Positions 1-10,444 are shown, counted from the first letter of the stretch. The stretch is 64,000 nt of DNA from Cotesia glomerata (GCF_020080835.1 NC_058164.1:22159510-22223509), one strand, 5' to 3'. Numbers and translations are program-made. The notes: generated by a model not told the origin, from the sequence alone.

Positions 1-17
1 CTACTTTTAAATATCCC

Positions 18-53
18 TATTTAAATGCCATCGGCAGAATTAAACCATCAGTT
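18..53 (+). promoter_or_regulatory. TATA box plus initiator of the phosphatase gene
   Basis: TATTTAAA lies at 18-25 and an arthropod-type initiator TCAGTT at 48-53, about 30 bases apart, which is the usual core-promoter spacing. The predicted start of transcription is about 80 bases upstream of the ATG at 133. The other two larger genes of the cluster have the same arrangement. Confidence 0.5.
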
Positions 54-132
54 ATTGCTCTAAATTTTGTAAGTGAAGGTCGTGACACTTAGATATTGTT
101 TTTATATATTAAACTATTATTTAGCCGTAACA

Positions 133-1092
133 ATGGATCGGACTATTGACGAGCTCAAATACGTAGACTTTATGGCGCTGATGGAACGCAGTGACTGCGA
201 AGTACTAATCGCTGCGGAGCACCAGAAGATTATCAGTGAAAAAATACAAGGGACGTGTGAAGCCGAAAAAGCTAACAGAAGTCTAAACCGCTACGCACAT
301 GCGGTTTGCTTCGATCACTCTAGAGTAATTTTACCAACAGAGCGAAACCGGGGGAACTACATTAACGCCAATTATGTAGATGGCTTCGAACATAGTAAGA
401 AGTTCATATGCGGACAAGCTCCAACCCGACATACGTGTTACGATTTCTATCGTATGTTGTGGATGGAGCATGTGCAAATCATTGTCATGCTCTGCAGGAA
501 GAAAGAAAATGACAGGGAAAAGTGTCACCCCTATTGGAGCGACGTGGAGCAATCGTCGATGAGGTTCGGGAAGTTCCAGGTCACTACTACTAGTGTAACG
601 CGGTTGCCTCATTACGTTAAGTCAACAATTGTTTTGACAGATGGGACCGAAGCCACCCAGACAGTGACACATTACAACTTCATTGCTTGGCCAGAACATG
701 ATGTGCCGAAGAATACCTCGGAATTTTTGAATTTTGTTCTAGAGGTGAGGCAGTGCCAGAAAGAGTTACATGCAAAGTCGCTCCAGATTGGCCACCAACG
801 TTCCCAGCCGACGCCAATCGTTGTCCATTGCAACGCCGGACTAGGAAGAACTTCGTGCTTTTGTGTTGTAGACATCAGTATTTCTAGGTTCGACGAAACA
901 CAAACAGTTTCGATAGCGTCAATAGTGTCTAGTATTCGTCAAGCAAGATTCCATAGTTTGTTCAACCCTTTTCAATATTTATTTTGCTACAAAGCTGTGA
1001 AAATGTACATAGAGTCGGCTTCCGCAAGAGTTGCTACAAGGGCGACTCCGATCCGACAAGCTGTTTCGTTTTTAAGGAATTTAGTTAGGTGA
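133..1092 (+). CDS. PTP: Protein tyrosine phosphatase, bracovirus type
   Basis: Intronless gene for 319 residues, a single classical PTP domain with almost nothing else, which is the layout of the bracovirus PTP family. The ATG at 133 is chosen because it has a good context (acaATGG) and the upstream in-frame codons lack an ATG. Visible motifs are the substrate-loop-like NYINANY stretch, the signature HCNAGLGRT with catalytic Cys233 and Arg239 both present, and the WPD loop. In that loop Asp is replaced by Glu (WPE, residues 186-188), a change that weakens general-acid catalysis in other PTPs. By family, such proteins dephosphorylate or trap phosphotyrosine proteins in infected host cells and affect haemocyte behaviour. 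Whether this one is active or acts as a substrate trap is inference. A polyadenylation signal AATAAA lies at about 1202. Confidence 0.9.
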   Translation: MDRTIDELKYVDFMALMERSDCEVLIAAEHQKIISEKIQGTCEAEKANRSLNRYAHAVCFDHSRVILPTERNRGNYINANYVDGFEHSKKFICGQAPTRHTCYDFYRMLWMEHVQIIVMLCRKKENDREKCHPYWSDVEQSSMRFGKFQVTTTSVTRLPHYVKSTIVLTDGTEATQTVTHYNFIAWPEHDVPKNTSEFLNFVLEVRQCQKELHAKSLQIGHQRSQPTPIVVHCNAGLGRTSCFCVVDISISRFDETQTVSIASIVSSIRQARFHSLFNPFQYLFCYKAVKMYIESASARVATRATPIRQAVSFLRNLVR

Positions 1093-1760
1093 ATTAGTGT
1101 CAAGATGAGATAGGAGTTACGTTGATTATGTTGTTGCTGTGAAATGGTCTTATTACTTTAAGAATTATTATGTAATAACTTATCATTTAAATTATGTCAC
1201 AAATAAATCTGTATTTAAACTATACCAGAATCATTGATTCATTCAAATGAAAACTAGTTAAGAAAATACTTGGGGCAAAATACTGGCGAGTTTTTGAATT
1301 CGTAGATACATTAACATCATAACTTCTAGAATAATTAAATATTTTTTTATTATTTATTTTTTATTAGTTATAAATATGGGGAAAATATATATATTTTAAT
1401 ATATAATTTTGGGAAACCTACAAGCAAGTACTTTTGATATGCTTCAGTAGAGTTGTCAAACAAATTCGTCAAACGAGTAAGACCTTTTAAGAGTTATTGT
1501 CTTGATGCTGACTGGATATGATAGGGTAAATAAAAAGAAATAAAGATAATTTTTAGGTAATAGTTTATTCATTTAAATGACTTATAAATAACAGTCTTCG
1601 ACAAATTAGATTAAAAAAGATTAATTTTAACACACAAGATCTTGATAATCACATCAGAAGTTGTTCAAAAAAATAAAAAAAATGACGACAAAGTGTTGTT
1701 ATTTACTTTTATAGAGGACTGCACCTATGAACAATTTCACTAAGGAGCTTCAGTGAAATG
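1093..1760. other. Non-coding spacer of the viral-type cluster
   Basis: After the phosphatase polyadenylation signal this stretch is AT-rich and has no open reading frame I can support. The part around 1440-1560 has short runs that faintly recall the vWA-like family, but frames are broken and I do not call them. Confidence 0.4.
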
Positions 1761-1762
1761 AT

Positions 1763-1936
1763 AGAAATGTATTCCTGCGTGAATTCATTAGCACAGATTG
1801 GTACAACACTCTCACTGCTGTAGACTATGCAGATAGGGTGAACATTGAGAAATCCATTGCAGCTTTGATCGACTACATCGTTGGCGACGTAAAATCTAAG
1901 TCGTTTGACGCTTTGAAGTTTGACATTAAATTTTAC
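1763..1936 (+). pseudogene. Fragment of the vWA-like gene family (C-terminal piece)
   Basis: One frame from about 1763 to 1936 reads as a clear relative of the C-terminal part of the gene at 3004-4065. Shared points are an R..(F/L).R.F start, a Val-Asn/Asp-Ile/Val-Glu segment, a (L/V)(I/N)YI patch and the closing block S.DALKFD. The same frame upstream has a stop at about 1752 and no N-terminal half, so this is a decayed copy and not a working gene. It shows that the family was duplicated at least three times in tandem here. Confidence 0.65.
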
Positions 1937-2094
1937 AATTCCCTTGGAGTGGAGCATGTCGTTGATGTTGATTTCTTGCCTGCTGATAAACGCTCTAAGT
2001 CACCTTCTTTATACTTGCAAGACTGCCACTTGAATAGAAACATAAAGCAAAATTCGTTGCTACTATCTATTTCTATAACTCTAATGCTTACAAA

Positions 2095-2445
2095 ATGAAT
2101 ATTTTATCCTGTTTCTCTTTCGTTTTAGTTACCCAAAATAATCTTTTTTCCTTTAAAAACCAGCAATACAACTCTTTACAATATTTTTTCGTTGTTTCAG
2201 TGGTTCAAGCGATGTCAATTCAGGAGATTGACACCAACAATAAACCGAAAGAGAAGAGTGGTATATATCTTTTCATCGAAAATAACCATCATGTAACCAA
2301 CATTGAACCGAGATGGGAGGGTTGTGACAATCATTCGTTCTATGATTTCCTTGGTGACTTGTACTGGCATTTATGTGAAGAAACACCTCGAGGACAGGGA
2401 CTTCCCGAATATGAACCCCACGACATCATTTATGGGCGATTTTGA
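2095..2445 (+). CDS. Small hypothetical protein in the viral-type cluster
   Basis: An ATG-initiated frame of 116 codons that I do not recognise. The first 40 residues are hydrophobic and aromatic-rich. The rest is polar, with several Trp and Cys residues and an acidic Pro/Tyr-rich end. A good splice acceptor (ttgtttcag) lies at about 2190-2199, so the true gene may have an upstream exon and use only the second half of this frame. A polyadenylation-like AATAAA follows at about 2518. No homology to the neighbouring vWA-like genes is evident. It could also be a decayed gene. Confidence 0.35.
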   Translation: MNILSCFSFVLVTQNNLFSFKNQQYNSLQYFFVVSVVQAMSIQEIDTNNKPKEKSGIYLFIENNHHVTNIEPRWEGCDNHSFYDFLGDLYWHLCEETPRGQGLPEYEPHDIIYGRF

Positions 2446-2912
2446 ACGTTATTTTTTAAATCGGTCATCATGTTATATGTCATTAACTCTAAAAGACTTT
2501 CATTTATAATTCGATAAAATAAAAGATTGTTACCTAATAATTATTTATTTTCCTTTCTATTCGCCCTATCATATATCTCATCTAGAATAAAAGCGAATGA
2601 CTCCTGACAGGTGGCTCAAGAATTAAGTTCTTAATAATGTCCTATTAACCAAATGTTGCCTACAAGATCGCATTAGAACAACAATCTTAAAAATGCATTC
2701 GACGTTCAGTCAAATGATTATCATCGTTATAATTGTGATGTCTGTGACGTCATGATAATGCGTCAAACATCGAAAGTCTTACTGAAAAACACTATATATC
2801 TAATACTACTTAGAGAAGCTACATCTTTTACACGTTTGAACACTTTTTTCGTTGAGTCAAGTCATTCGAGTTCACTCACCCCCACTCGCTACGTCATGCC
2901 CTTCGAATGCCG
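2446..2912. other. Non-coding spacer and upstream promoter region
   Basis: No supported gene. The stretch runs from the end of the small ORF to the TATA box of the next gene. TGACGTCA-like motifs occur at about 2741-2756 (gtgacgtcatga), resembling CRE/ATF sites. This is suggestive only. Confidence 0.3.
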
Positions 2913-2949
2913 TATAAATACTGCGAGCAACCATTTTGTCTATTCAGTT
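2913..2949 (+). promoter_or_regulatory. TATA box plus initiator of the intact vWA-like gene
   Basis: TATAAATA at 2913-2920 is followed 31 bases later by TCAGTT at 2944-2949. The predicted 5' leader to the ATG at 3004 is about 55 bases. Spacing and motifs match those before the phosphatase gene. Confidence 0.55.
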
Positions 2950-3003
2950 TGAAACGGAGCGTTGTACGATCGAGAAGTCCCCAAAATCTGATCCTCATTA
3001 AAA

Positions 3004-4065
3004 ATGGTTGATTATTTTATTTACGCAAAAGATTGTTCGGATTCGATAAATAGAGCCGAGTATTACCACAGCAACAACTTGAAGACTCTTGAACAATTCA
3101 AATGTGACGTCAAAAGCATCAAAGAACAATCGGTTGCCCAAGAGCCTGCAAGGCAATTTAAAATTGTTTATTTGCACTGGCGTGACGTCTGTTGGGAGGT
3201 CAATGAAGATAAGGTTGGAATGAAGAATTATACAAGTGCCGACGTGTCCGGACTATCAAACATCCATATTTGTGAATGGAGAGATCCAGGATGTCTTATA
3301 CGGCACCTTCGAAAAAACTATATTGTTTGTGAAAATGATCGAATCAAATTACTGTACATCGTTACAAATGGCATGATTAGTCGGGAAAGTATAGACGCAT
3401 GTTTAGAATTAAATAAAGACATAGATTATGAAACGGTTGTTTTCCATTCATTCAATGAAGACCCGGAAAAAATCGACCTTTCAGTAGCTGCGCCTTTCTT
3501 CAAGAGCCGTTGCATCGTTTATCGCAATAACGAACTTTGTGACAGCACTGATATTTCCAAGGAGTTTGATTACGACAAAATCACTAGCGACAACTTTGCA
3601 GTTGAAATGCAACAGCTTATGTTTTATATTAAGTTGAAGTTCATCAATAAATTCAAACAAGACGCTGATGTTTGGCGAGAAATTAAAAAATTGGATAACC
3701 TAAGAAATCGAATCCTTAGAGAGTTGTCAAGAAATACACCAAAATGTCCATTCTTTGACCGAATGAAAGAAAAGGAAAGAAAAATATTAATGCGTACATT
3801 TGACGTAAATAAGTTCAAGAATTATATGGCTATGGCATATGTGATGAAGACTGACGTTGAAAACTATGTTGCAGCTATGGTTAACTACATCAAGAGCAAT
3901 AAAAAATCCTGCTCGCTTGACGCCTTGAAGTTCGACTCGAAAGTCAACGAGTCCGTTGAAGAAAAGCAGATCGATGATGATGATTCTACAGACGATGAAG
4001 ATAGTAATTTAGTCCTAATAGTTGATGAAGAAAGTTGTCTTGACAACTTATCTTTATCCGGATGA
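3004..4065 (+). CDS. vWA-like protein of the bracovirus-type cluster, intact copy
   Basis: Intronless, 353 residues. I do not recognise a named gene, but the first 190 residues read like a von Willebrand factor A fold. A hydrophobic strand runs straight into a D-x-S-x-S metal site (D10, S12, S14), followed by a long helix, a second strand (KIVYLHW) and a strand IKLLYIV ending in T121-N122-G123 where vWA domains have T-D-G. A later strand is followed by a helix-like segment. The second half is helical and charged and ends in an acidic Asp-rich stretch (about residues 320-345). A related, broken copy starts at 5259 and a fragment lies at about 1763-1936. There is no signal peptide or membrane segment, so it is probably cytosolic or nuclear. 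vWA domains usually bind proteins through a metal ion, and any host target is unknown. The polyadenylation signal is at 4156. A link to baculovirus p94-like genes reported in bracoviruses is possible but untested. Confidence 0.7.
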   Translation: MVDYFIYAKDCSDSINRAEYYHSNNLKTLEQFKCDVKSIKEQSVAQEPARQFKIVYLHWRDVCWEVNEDKVGMKNYTSADVSGLSNIHICEWRDPGCLIRHLRKNYIVCENDRIKLLYIVTNGMISRESIDACLELNKDIDYETVVFHSFNEDPEKIDLSVAAPFFKSRCIVYRNNELCDSTDISKEFDYDKITSDNFAVEMQQLMFYIKLKFINKFKQDADVWREIKKLDNLRNRILRELSRNTPKCPFFDRMKEKERKILMRTFDVNKFKNYMAMAYVMKTDVENYVAAMVNYIKSNKKSCSLDALKFDSKVNESVEEKQIDDDDSTDDEDSNLVLIVDEESCLDNLSLSG

Positions 4066-4243
4066 AAAATTCCTCGAGTTTTCGAACAGCTCAAAACGTT
4101 TGATAAAAAAATCTTCTAATGCAGATAAGCGTAAAGACTGAAAATTGAGTATGCGAATAAATATTATTTTAAATTAATCAAAGTTCTTCATTTAATTCTC
4201 ATTCCTAAACCTAACAACAAAATGATACAGTTAGTTACTTATC

Positions 4244-4247
<4 letters not shown>

Positions 4248-4315
<68 letters not shown>
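4248..4315. repeat. (TA)n microsatellite
   Basis: About 34 uninterrupted TA units. Confidence 0.95.
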
Positions 4316-4317
<2 letters not shown>

Positions 4318-5064
4318 CGGATAACACCAGTATCAAACTAAAAATCACGCGCTCCACTCGTAGACTTGAATGGTTATTCAGTGCATTGGTACCGGATAGG
4401 TTAATTTAAGGACTCGAGATGGATCAACTATCCATACTTACGCGTGGGGCACGTGACTTTGAGCTCCATACTGATAACATCGGACATGATCTCTGATAAC
4501 CCTCTAATGACCATGTTCACAGTACTTCTCTCAATACCTACTGAAAACTCTCATTTATACAATTCCGAGAAATCATTAAAAAAAACAAACTAATGTAAGA
4601 CTCGAGGTTTATATTTTGTATACCACTCATATTTATTTATACATCTACAAGTAATAACCCGACAATGACTACAGAATGAGACAGCTAATGAAAGCCAATA
4701 TAATTAAGGGATGACAATGACTGGGTGACGTTGTATTAGGAGCCATCGCGTGTGAGGTCCTCATGAAGGGTGGCGTCGGAATGCCCCTAATAATCTCTCT
4801 CGTAGTCCTCTCAACCCTCGTTGAGTGAGGGCGAGTCTTGTCACGGGCTGGGGGTAAGACCTTACATCACAGATCTCGGGCCTCACGATACTCGACAGCC
4901 TTCAGCCTCGGCAATAAGAATAGCGTTGCTTACACTAATAAGAAACATTATTGTTGTTGACGGTTTTTTCTGGCGGTGACGTAAGTAATATTATTTATTT
5001 TGCACCATGTTTAAAATAACGAGCTAAGTCATACTACTCATTGCGTCAGACACCTCGGCTATCG
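4316..5064. other. Non-coding spacer between the two vWA-like genes
   Basis: No open reading frame of note on either strand. Base composition is more balanced than in the surrounding AT-rich DNA, especially around 4730-4920. It could hold decayed gene sequence, but I see no recognisable motif. Confidence 0.4.
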
Positions 5065-5100
5065 TATAAATGGAGACGAAAAGTATTTCGATCATTCACT
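5065..5100 (+). promoter_or_regulatory. TATA box plus initiator of the second vWA-like gene
   Basis: TATAAAT at 5065-5071 is followed about 28 bases later by TCATTCACT (5092-5100), an initiator-like site. The leader to the ATG at 5259 would be about 160 bases. Confidence 0.4.
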
Positions 5101-5258
5101 GTTTAATTGACCTTCAATAAATATAGAAGTCTCGTGATCTCAGTAAAATAATAATAGTTTAATTTAAATTTAAACAGTAACCAACATTTGTCACGAAAGT
5201 CTTTAACAAACGCAATATTGTTTCGTTTCAAAAAAAGAAAAACTGATTGAGCGCCAAA

Positions 5259-6107
5259 ATGGTTAATTACTTCATTTACGCAAAAGAATTTTCGTTCTCA
5301 ACTGATGGGGATAAGTATTATCACAGAAATTGCTTGAAAACTCTTGATCAATTCAAAAAGGATGTGCAAGAAATTAAGGAAGGTCTATTGATTGCTGGAG
5401 AGCCCCCAACAGAATCGAAGATTATTTACTTGCATGGGGCGTACCGTTGCTGCGAGGTCGATGAACAGACAATTAGAAAAACATACAAAAGCCAAGTGGA
5501 TAACGACTACGAGTTGCCACGTCCAGCAACAATCACAAATTGGCTAAAAGAACACGATATTTTCGACAATAAAAATAAAATCAAGTTGCTATACCTCACT
5601 ACGGATGGCATGAATTACAATGTAATTCACAAGAGAATTTTACGTGACGATATTGTTGAAGAGAAAGTTCATCTGAATGACTATGTCCACCTCATGTACT
5701 TTAAGGGTGACTTGGAGGCATCCAAAGCTGGGACAGGCACGTTTGAAATTTGAGAAAAGACGTTCCCTCCATACTTTGCTGTCGACCTAGACAAATCTTT
5801 CTACATGGAAGCTATCGATTCGCTTGAGGATGACCAAGTTTTGTCACTACATAAACTGTTCATTGGTTGTGTAGAAGCATCTAGGGAAAATCCAACTTTA
5901 GCTAAGTACTTCATGTATGTTCTTAAGAGAAAAAAGTTTCACGAAGATTTGGTTACCCTTTTCCCATCTAATGTTTTATTTGAAATGAAAGACATGCATG
6001 AGTGTTATCAGAAGGTAGTGAAGAAAGTCGGAGTCGAAGAATTCCTCGAGGTATGCGACCCTCGGTTTATGCGAATGAAACGCAATTGTACCTTCCGAAG
6101 AAAATGA
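5259..6107 (+). pseudogene. vWA-like gene, second copy, broken by an in-frame stop
   Basis: Paralogue of the gene at 3004: the N-termini share M-V-(D/N)-YFIYAK, YYH, LKTL.QFK.DV and IKE. The frame is open from the ATG at 5259, hits a TGA at 5751-5753 (codon 165), then continues open in the same frame to a stop at 6105-6107 (codon 283). It therefore reads as one gene interrupted by a single nonsense codon and not as two genes. The metal-site motif here is E10-x-S12-x-S14, but the later motif is canonical T115-D116-G117. This is the reverse of the intact copy, which has Asp first and T-N-G later. The truncated 164-residue product would keep most of the vWA-like part. It could be a truncated functional protein, a pseudogene, a readthrough gene, or a sequencing error in the stop codon. 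The C-terminal region does not share the DALKFD tail of the other copies. Confidence 0.65.
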
Positions 6108-9100
6108 GGTTAAAATGTTTGGGACAGTAGAGAACGCTATATGAAAACTACTGACTATTGTCTGCACACTACTGAGTCGTGTTCTGGCACTAACCAGTTG
6201 TGTACGAAACAGGAATCATTGCTTTTTTATTTTCTCCGTGTACTTATATGGTCAAATTATTTTGTTATCGGTGTAAGCCTGAAAAAATATTGAATGAAAT
6301 TACGTATGCTAAATTCTTCTCAAGGCCTATTTTTGTATAATTGTATTACAATCATAGTTTCAATAGATGATTTTTTGAAATATATATCATTCAAAATTTA
6401 CTGGAGTCTTTCTTATGTCCCTTATTTTTCAGACCTAACAATATAATAGAATAAAATGATTCTTATTAGAAGAATCATGCTCAATAACAGCTATCACTTC
6501 TGAATCTGAATGAGTGAGCCCTAGTCTAAATCAATTTAGCTACTAAAGATACGCAAATAAATGTTGGCACATTCGCTACCTAGGAACATGTTTAAATAGT
6601 AGTTACTGTTACATACTATACAGCTATATCGTCATCTTCTAACTGATTGGTGAGATTATTATTTTTGTAAAACACAAGCTGCGGCCATCATCGCTGCATC
6701 CGAAAGTCTCACTGCTTCGACGAATTGGTTTGACGACTTCACAAAAGCATATTAACAGTACTTGCACGTGGATTTTTAAAAATTATAAATATATATATTA
6801 TTTACATGAAAAAATACCAGGCTGCACATATGATCAGTAGTTAACGACGCTACTGTGAAGATGGCGGCTTTCCAAAGATGTATAACGAATGACAACTCTC
6901 CGAAAATTTATAGCTTATAGTGAATCTTATTCAGTCATTAACGGAATCATAAAGCAGAGTGGGTACTTTAATGACTCATTTAATTATGTAATAATGAACT
7001 CTACATTTGTCTCTAAGAAAATATACCTGATAACGTAACCACAGTTATGCCTAATGATTATATTAATTAGAAACAAATACATTAATCATGTTGACGATTC
7101 TTCATTTGCTTCTATATTTCATATAAATTCCCACAAAAGGATCGATTTATTCCAGTGTGTATTTGACCATTGGTCATTATGGAAGCGTCCTGCTCCCAGT
7201 GGATTTATTAATTAACTCTGAAAAGTGACCAAATAGCTTATATTTTTTCACAATATTTTACTTCAGGTAAGTTTCACCTTTTATTTGAACTTTGCATTAC
7301 TCTTTAAAATCGCGAGTTCGAATCTCGGGTCCGGCTTCATATATTACTGATACCCTAAATTTTTTTTTTTAAGTTTTGTGTTTTACAATCACTAATAATT
7401 TTCTGACTTTGCTTGAATCTTTCTGTAACTATCAGAGTTTATAGTATATTACTTTTAAAAACTTATTATGATAAAACACTTGTGCTGTTACATTAACAGA
7501 ATTATTAAGTTATAAAACATATAAGTACAAGCTTGGAAGTGTAGATGGCGTAGCAAACTTAGGTATCCTAGATGACGTAGTAGCAAAACAAAAAAAAAGA
7601 GATTTTTGTTTAATAAAAAGGTTAGAAACTAACTGCAGCAGCGTTTTCGATATTTTTAGAAATGTGTAAATCTTAAATTGTGTTTAAAATAGTAGGTAAC
7701 ATGATGAGCAGCTTTACTTCGAAAATTTAGTATTGTAACTCTCTAGAGATGTTGCGTTTCTCGACTGCATTATCCATTTTGAATTTCAAAATGAGAATCG
7801 AACATTCGTCACCGTAACGGAATTACCGCTTTTACTTATACTTTCTTTGAGTTAATAATCTTTATTTTTATCTTTCTATATCTCGCTCTAATCAATGCGT
7901 TTTTGTAATTAAGCCTGTTTTAGAAATGTAAACAGCCACACTGAATTTGCAGTAATTAGAAGGATAAGTCTTGAAGAAAAGCAAATCGTCATGAAAACAG
8001 AAAAATAATTCGCGCATTCTAGCGGGAAGAACACTAAATCTTGGGCTACTCTAGGTGTTTAGTGACCTTATGTTTCCATTCATGAGATCATTGAACAGCT
8101 AGTATAGACTTGGATTGCCACCAACACTATTACAAGAACGCCACCATCTTTGCAGGTTTCAGTGGATCTAAAACACCACATCCCTGATCTGTTTTAGCTG
8201 TCTCTAACAACTAGTGAATTTTTCTACATCATTGTTATTAAAGACTGCAACGATGGATCGAGATTACTTACATGTATCCAATTTCTACTGTTCAGGACCG
8301 ATGAACAACATTAAAGTTACTTTTATTTCGACTTACATATTGAGTTATTTATAATAGTATCACGTGTATGTTTGTTTATTCATGGTTTCGTGGGAATTGA
8401 TCAAATTTAAACAGTAAAACCATTCTAATTAAGACCACATTATTAAAAATATTCATTAATTGTTTATTTGTGACTCGTTACAAAACAAAGGAACCTTATC
8501 ATTAATTCTTGGAAAATATCCTGTTGTGTTGTTATCACTTATTAATAATAACATGAGTTAACCGAAAAGAACGAGTGGTTGTTAATTTTGTCGTTAAGTT
8601 CCGAAGAACTCCAATTTTCAGATTGGGCTTCAGCATAATCTAGCTATCTAAAAACCAGGACCAGGAATCCGAATCTTAGGTATGTTTTACCACTTACACA
8701 GGCCAAGAGTGTTTCTAATCTGCTTAGACTGTGGTAAGTGATAAAATAGTTCAAGATGACATCATCAGTGTAGTTGTTCCTGTTGCTAACACCTCTTCTA
8801 CCCATGGGAACCTCTTCCCCATTAGTCACAAGCTAATATTAGGAGGAAACTAAACCCGCATTACAGATTTATATTCGATAGGTACTTGACTTTGATAATT
8901 GTGCTGAATAAACATTTTGGTCTTTGTTGAGCTGTTCCATATAGTGAAAACGTTGCCAAGCCGTTGCACTCCGTGGAGTAGCCAGCGTCAGCCAAAACAA
9001 AAACAACTTCAAGAACAAGTGACTAAAATTTATGAATCTTCTCTAGTTTTTCTCAGGATCTCTGTTCCGTCCATGTAATTCTACGTACCATGGCTGAACC

Positions 9101-10419
9101 GAATTCCTGAGAAAGCTTAGAAGAATGTCATTGCAATGCTGGATGTTGGATTTTTGGACCTGTCAACCAGTCAGAAATAATATTGATCTGTTCGTATGTT
9201 TGTAAGGCGCTCAAGAGTTTTTACCTAGTTGAGAATTTCATCCAGAAATTATAATCTTTGGTGTTTTTTGACTTACTTCAATCGGTTATGTGTTTTCATC
9301 GATATCACTTGTTGAAGTGGTTCAAAAATATCCAAAGCGAGTCTTCCGTATCTATCATTGACTTGAAACCGAAGCTCGCAGGTCAAGAAGAAATATATAG
9401 TAGTTTTAGACGACTCCGTTTCTTTAACTTGTAATTGTGTTACCATTCAATGCAAGCCAAAGCAACGGAATTAGTTTGAAAGACATGGTACAAGAACAAA
9501 GACAACAGATTCTGTTTAAAATCTTTGTTCTTCCCTTCTGAATCTCCTCATCCGTTATTTCGTAGGTTAATTCAACAGGAAAACTGAATATATGATCGTG
9601 CTTATAGTAGCTTTGAATACTTCAAGGGAAATATGATTTGAATAATTGTTATTAACAGTTTTGTTAACGCAGGCTTATCGGCTGATGGGTTTGGAAATGA
9701 AGACAAAGGCTACGAATAGAAGATAGAATTAATAATAATAGCGATATATATGATTGGGTTGTTGATAAATTACTCGAGTGAAATCTTGAAAAACTTGTGT
9801 CGATTTTTTAAGGCTAGTAAAGAAATAAATCTTCCTATGTTTACTGTGTTAATGCTGTGTCCGTGGTTATTGTATATAATTTTACTGCGTTGATAAGGAA
9901 AAACAATGTACATTATATATTGTATTAAATAAATAAAATTTTTGTTTTCATAAAAGTCTTTTTTAGCATAAATGATTTGATCCCATACTGTTTTATACAA
10001 AAATATGTTATTGTATGAAATATGTACAGTAATAAAGGAGTAAAAATTCCATTAAAAAATTTTTTTCTTATGATAAAAATATTTGCCTCTTTTAAATGAA
10101 TACTTCAATAATACAAATTTCTAAATTAATAATAATAATATTTGTAAAAATAAAAAAAAAAGTCATATGAGATAAATTCCAACAGTACTGCTGTAAGTAT
10201 CATTATTTAAACATTTTTAAACCTAACCCAATTCTTGACTGTCATAATCTACACAAAAATTTTTAACTAATCAAGCTACAAAAGGAATTTGTATTCATGT
10301 TAATAACAATAATATACCAAAAAAATAATAATCTGCAATAAAATATAATTAATATTTAATTCAAGACAACTAATCATCTATAAACCATAGCAATACAGAC
10401 ACTCGATATCCGAATCCAT
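6108..10419. other. Long gene-poor region right of the viral-type cluster
   Basis: No frame above about 80 codons has convincing composition, and no family is recognisable on either strand. Isolated features are an AAGATGGCGGC motif at 6858-6868 and a T-arm-like GTTCGAATC at about 7316. It may be non-coding proviral DNA or wasp intergenic DNA; composition does not separate these clearly. Confidence 0.5.
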
Positions 10420-10444
10420 GTGGATCGTGATTATCACGATCCAC
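10420..10444. repeat. Perfect 25-bp palindrome
   Basis: Two 12-base arms (GTGGATCGTGAT and its exact reverse complement) flank one central base. It sits outside any gene I can see and could be a protein-binding dyad or a chance hairpin. Confidence 0.8.

Noticed and set aside
3004..4065. Firm assignment to baculovirus p94-like genes
   Set aside because: I cannot compare sequences here. Kept only as an alternative to test.
6619..6690. AGCT words as candidate bracovirus excision junctions
   Set aside because: AGCT is frequent by chance and no matching direct repeat is visible elsewhere in the window; the left flank is missing.
6861..6920. Short frame starting at an AAGATGGCGGC motif, possible micropeptide or promoter
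   Set aside because: Only 18 codons, no splice donor in frame, no island of balanced composition. The motif alone is not enough.
7311..7340. T-arm-like GTTCGAATCTCGGGTCC, possible tRNA
   Set aside because: No acceptor stem, D arm or anticodon arm can be built upstream. The same kind of isolated GTTCGAGTCC occurs at about 12925. At most SINE-like remnants.
8253..8355. Short frame starting MDR, like the phosphatase N-terminus
   Set aside because: Similarity stops after three residues and no PTP motifs follow.
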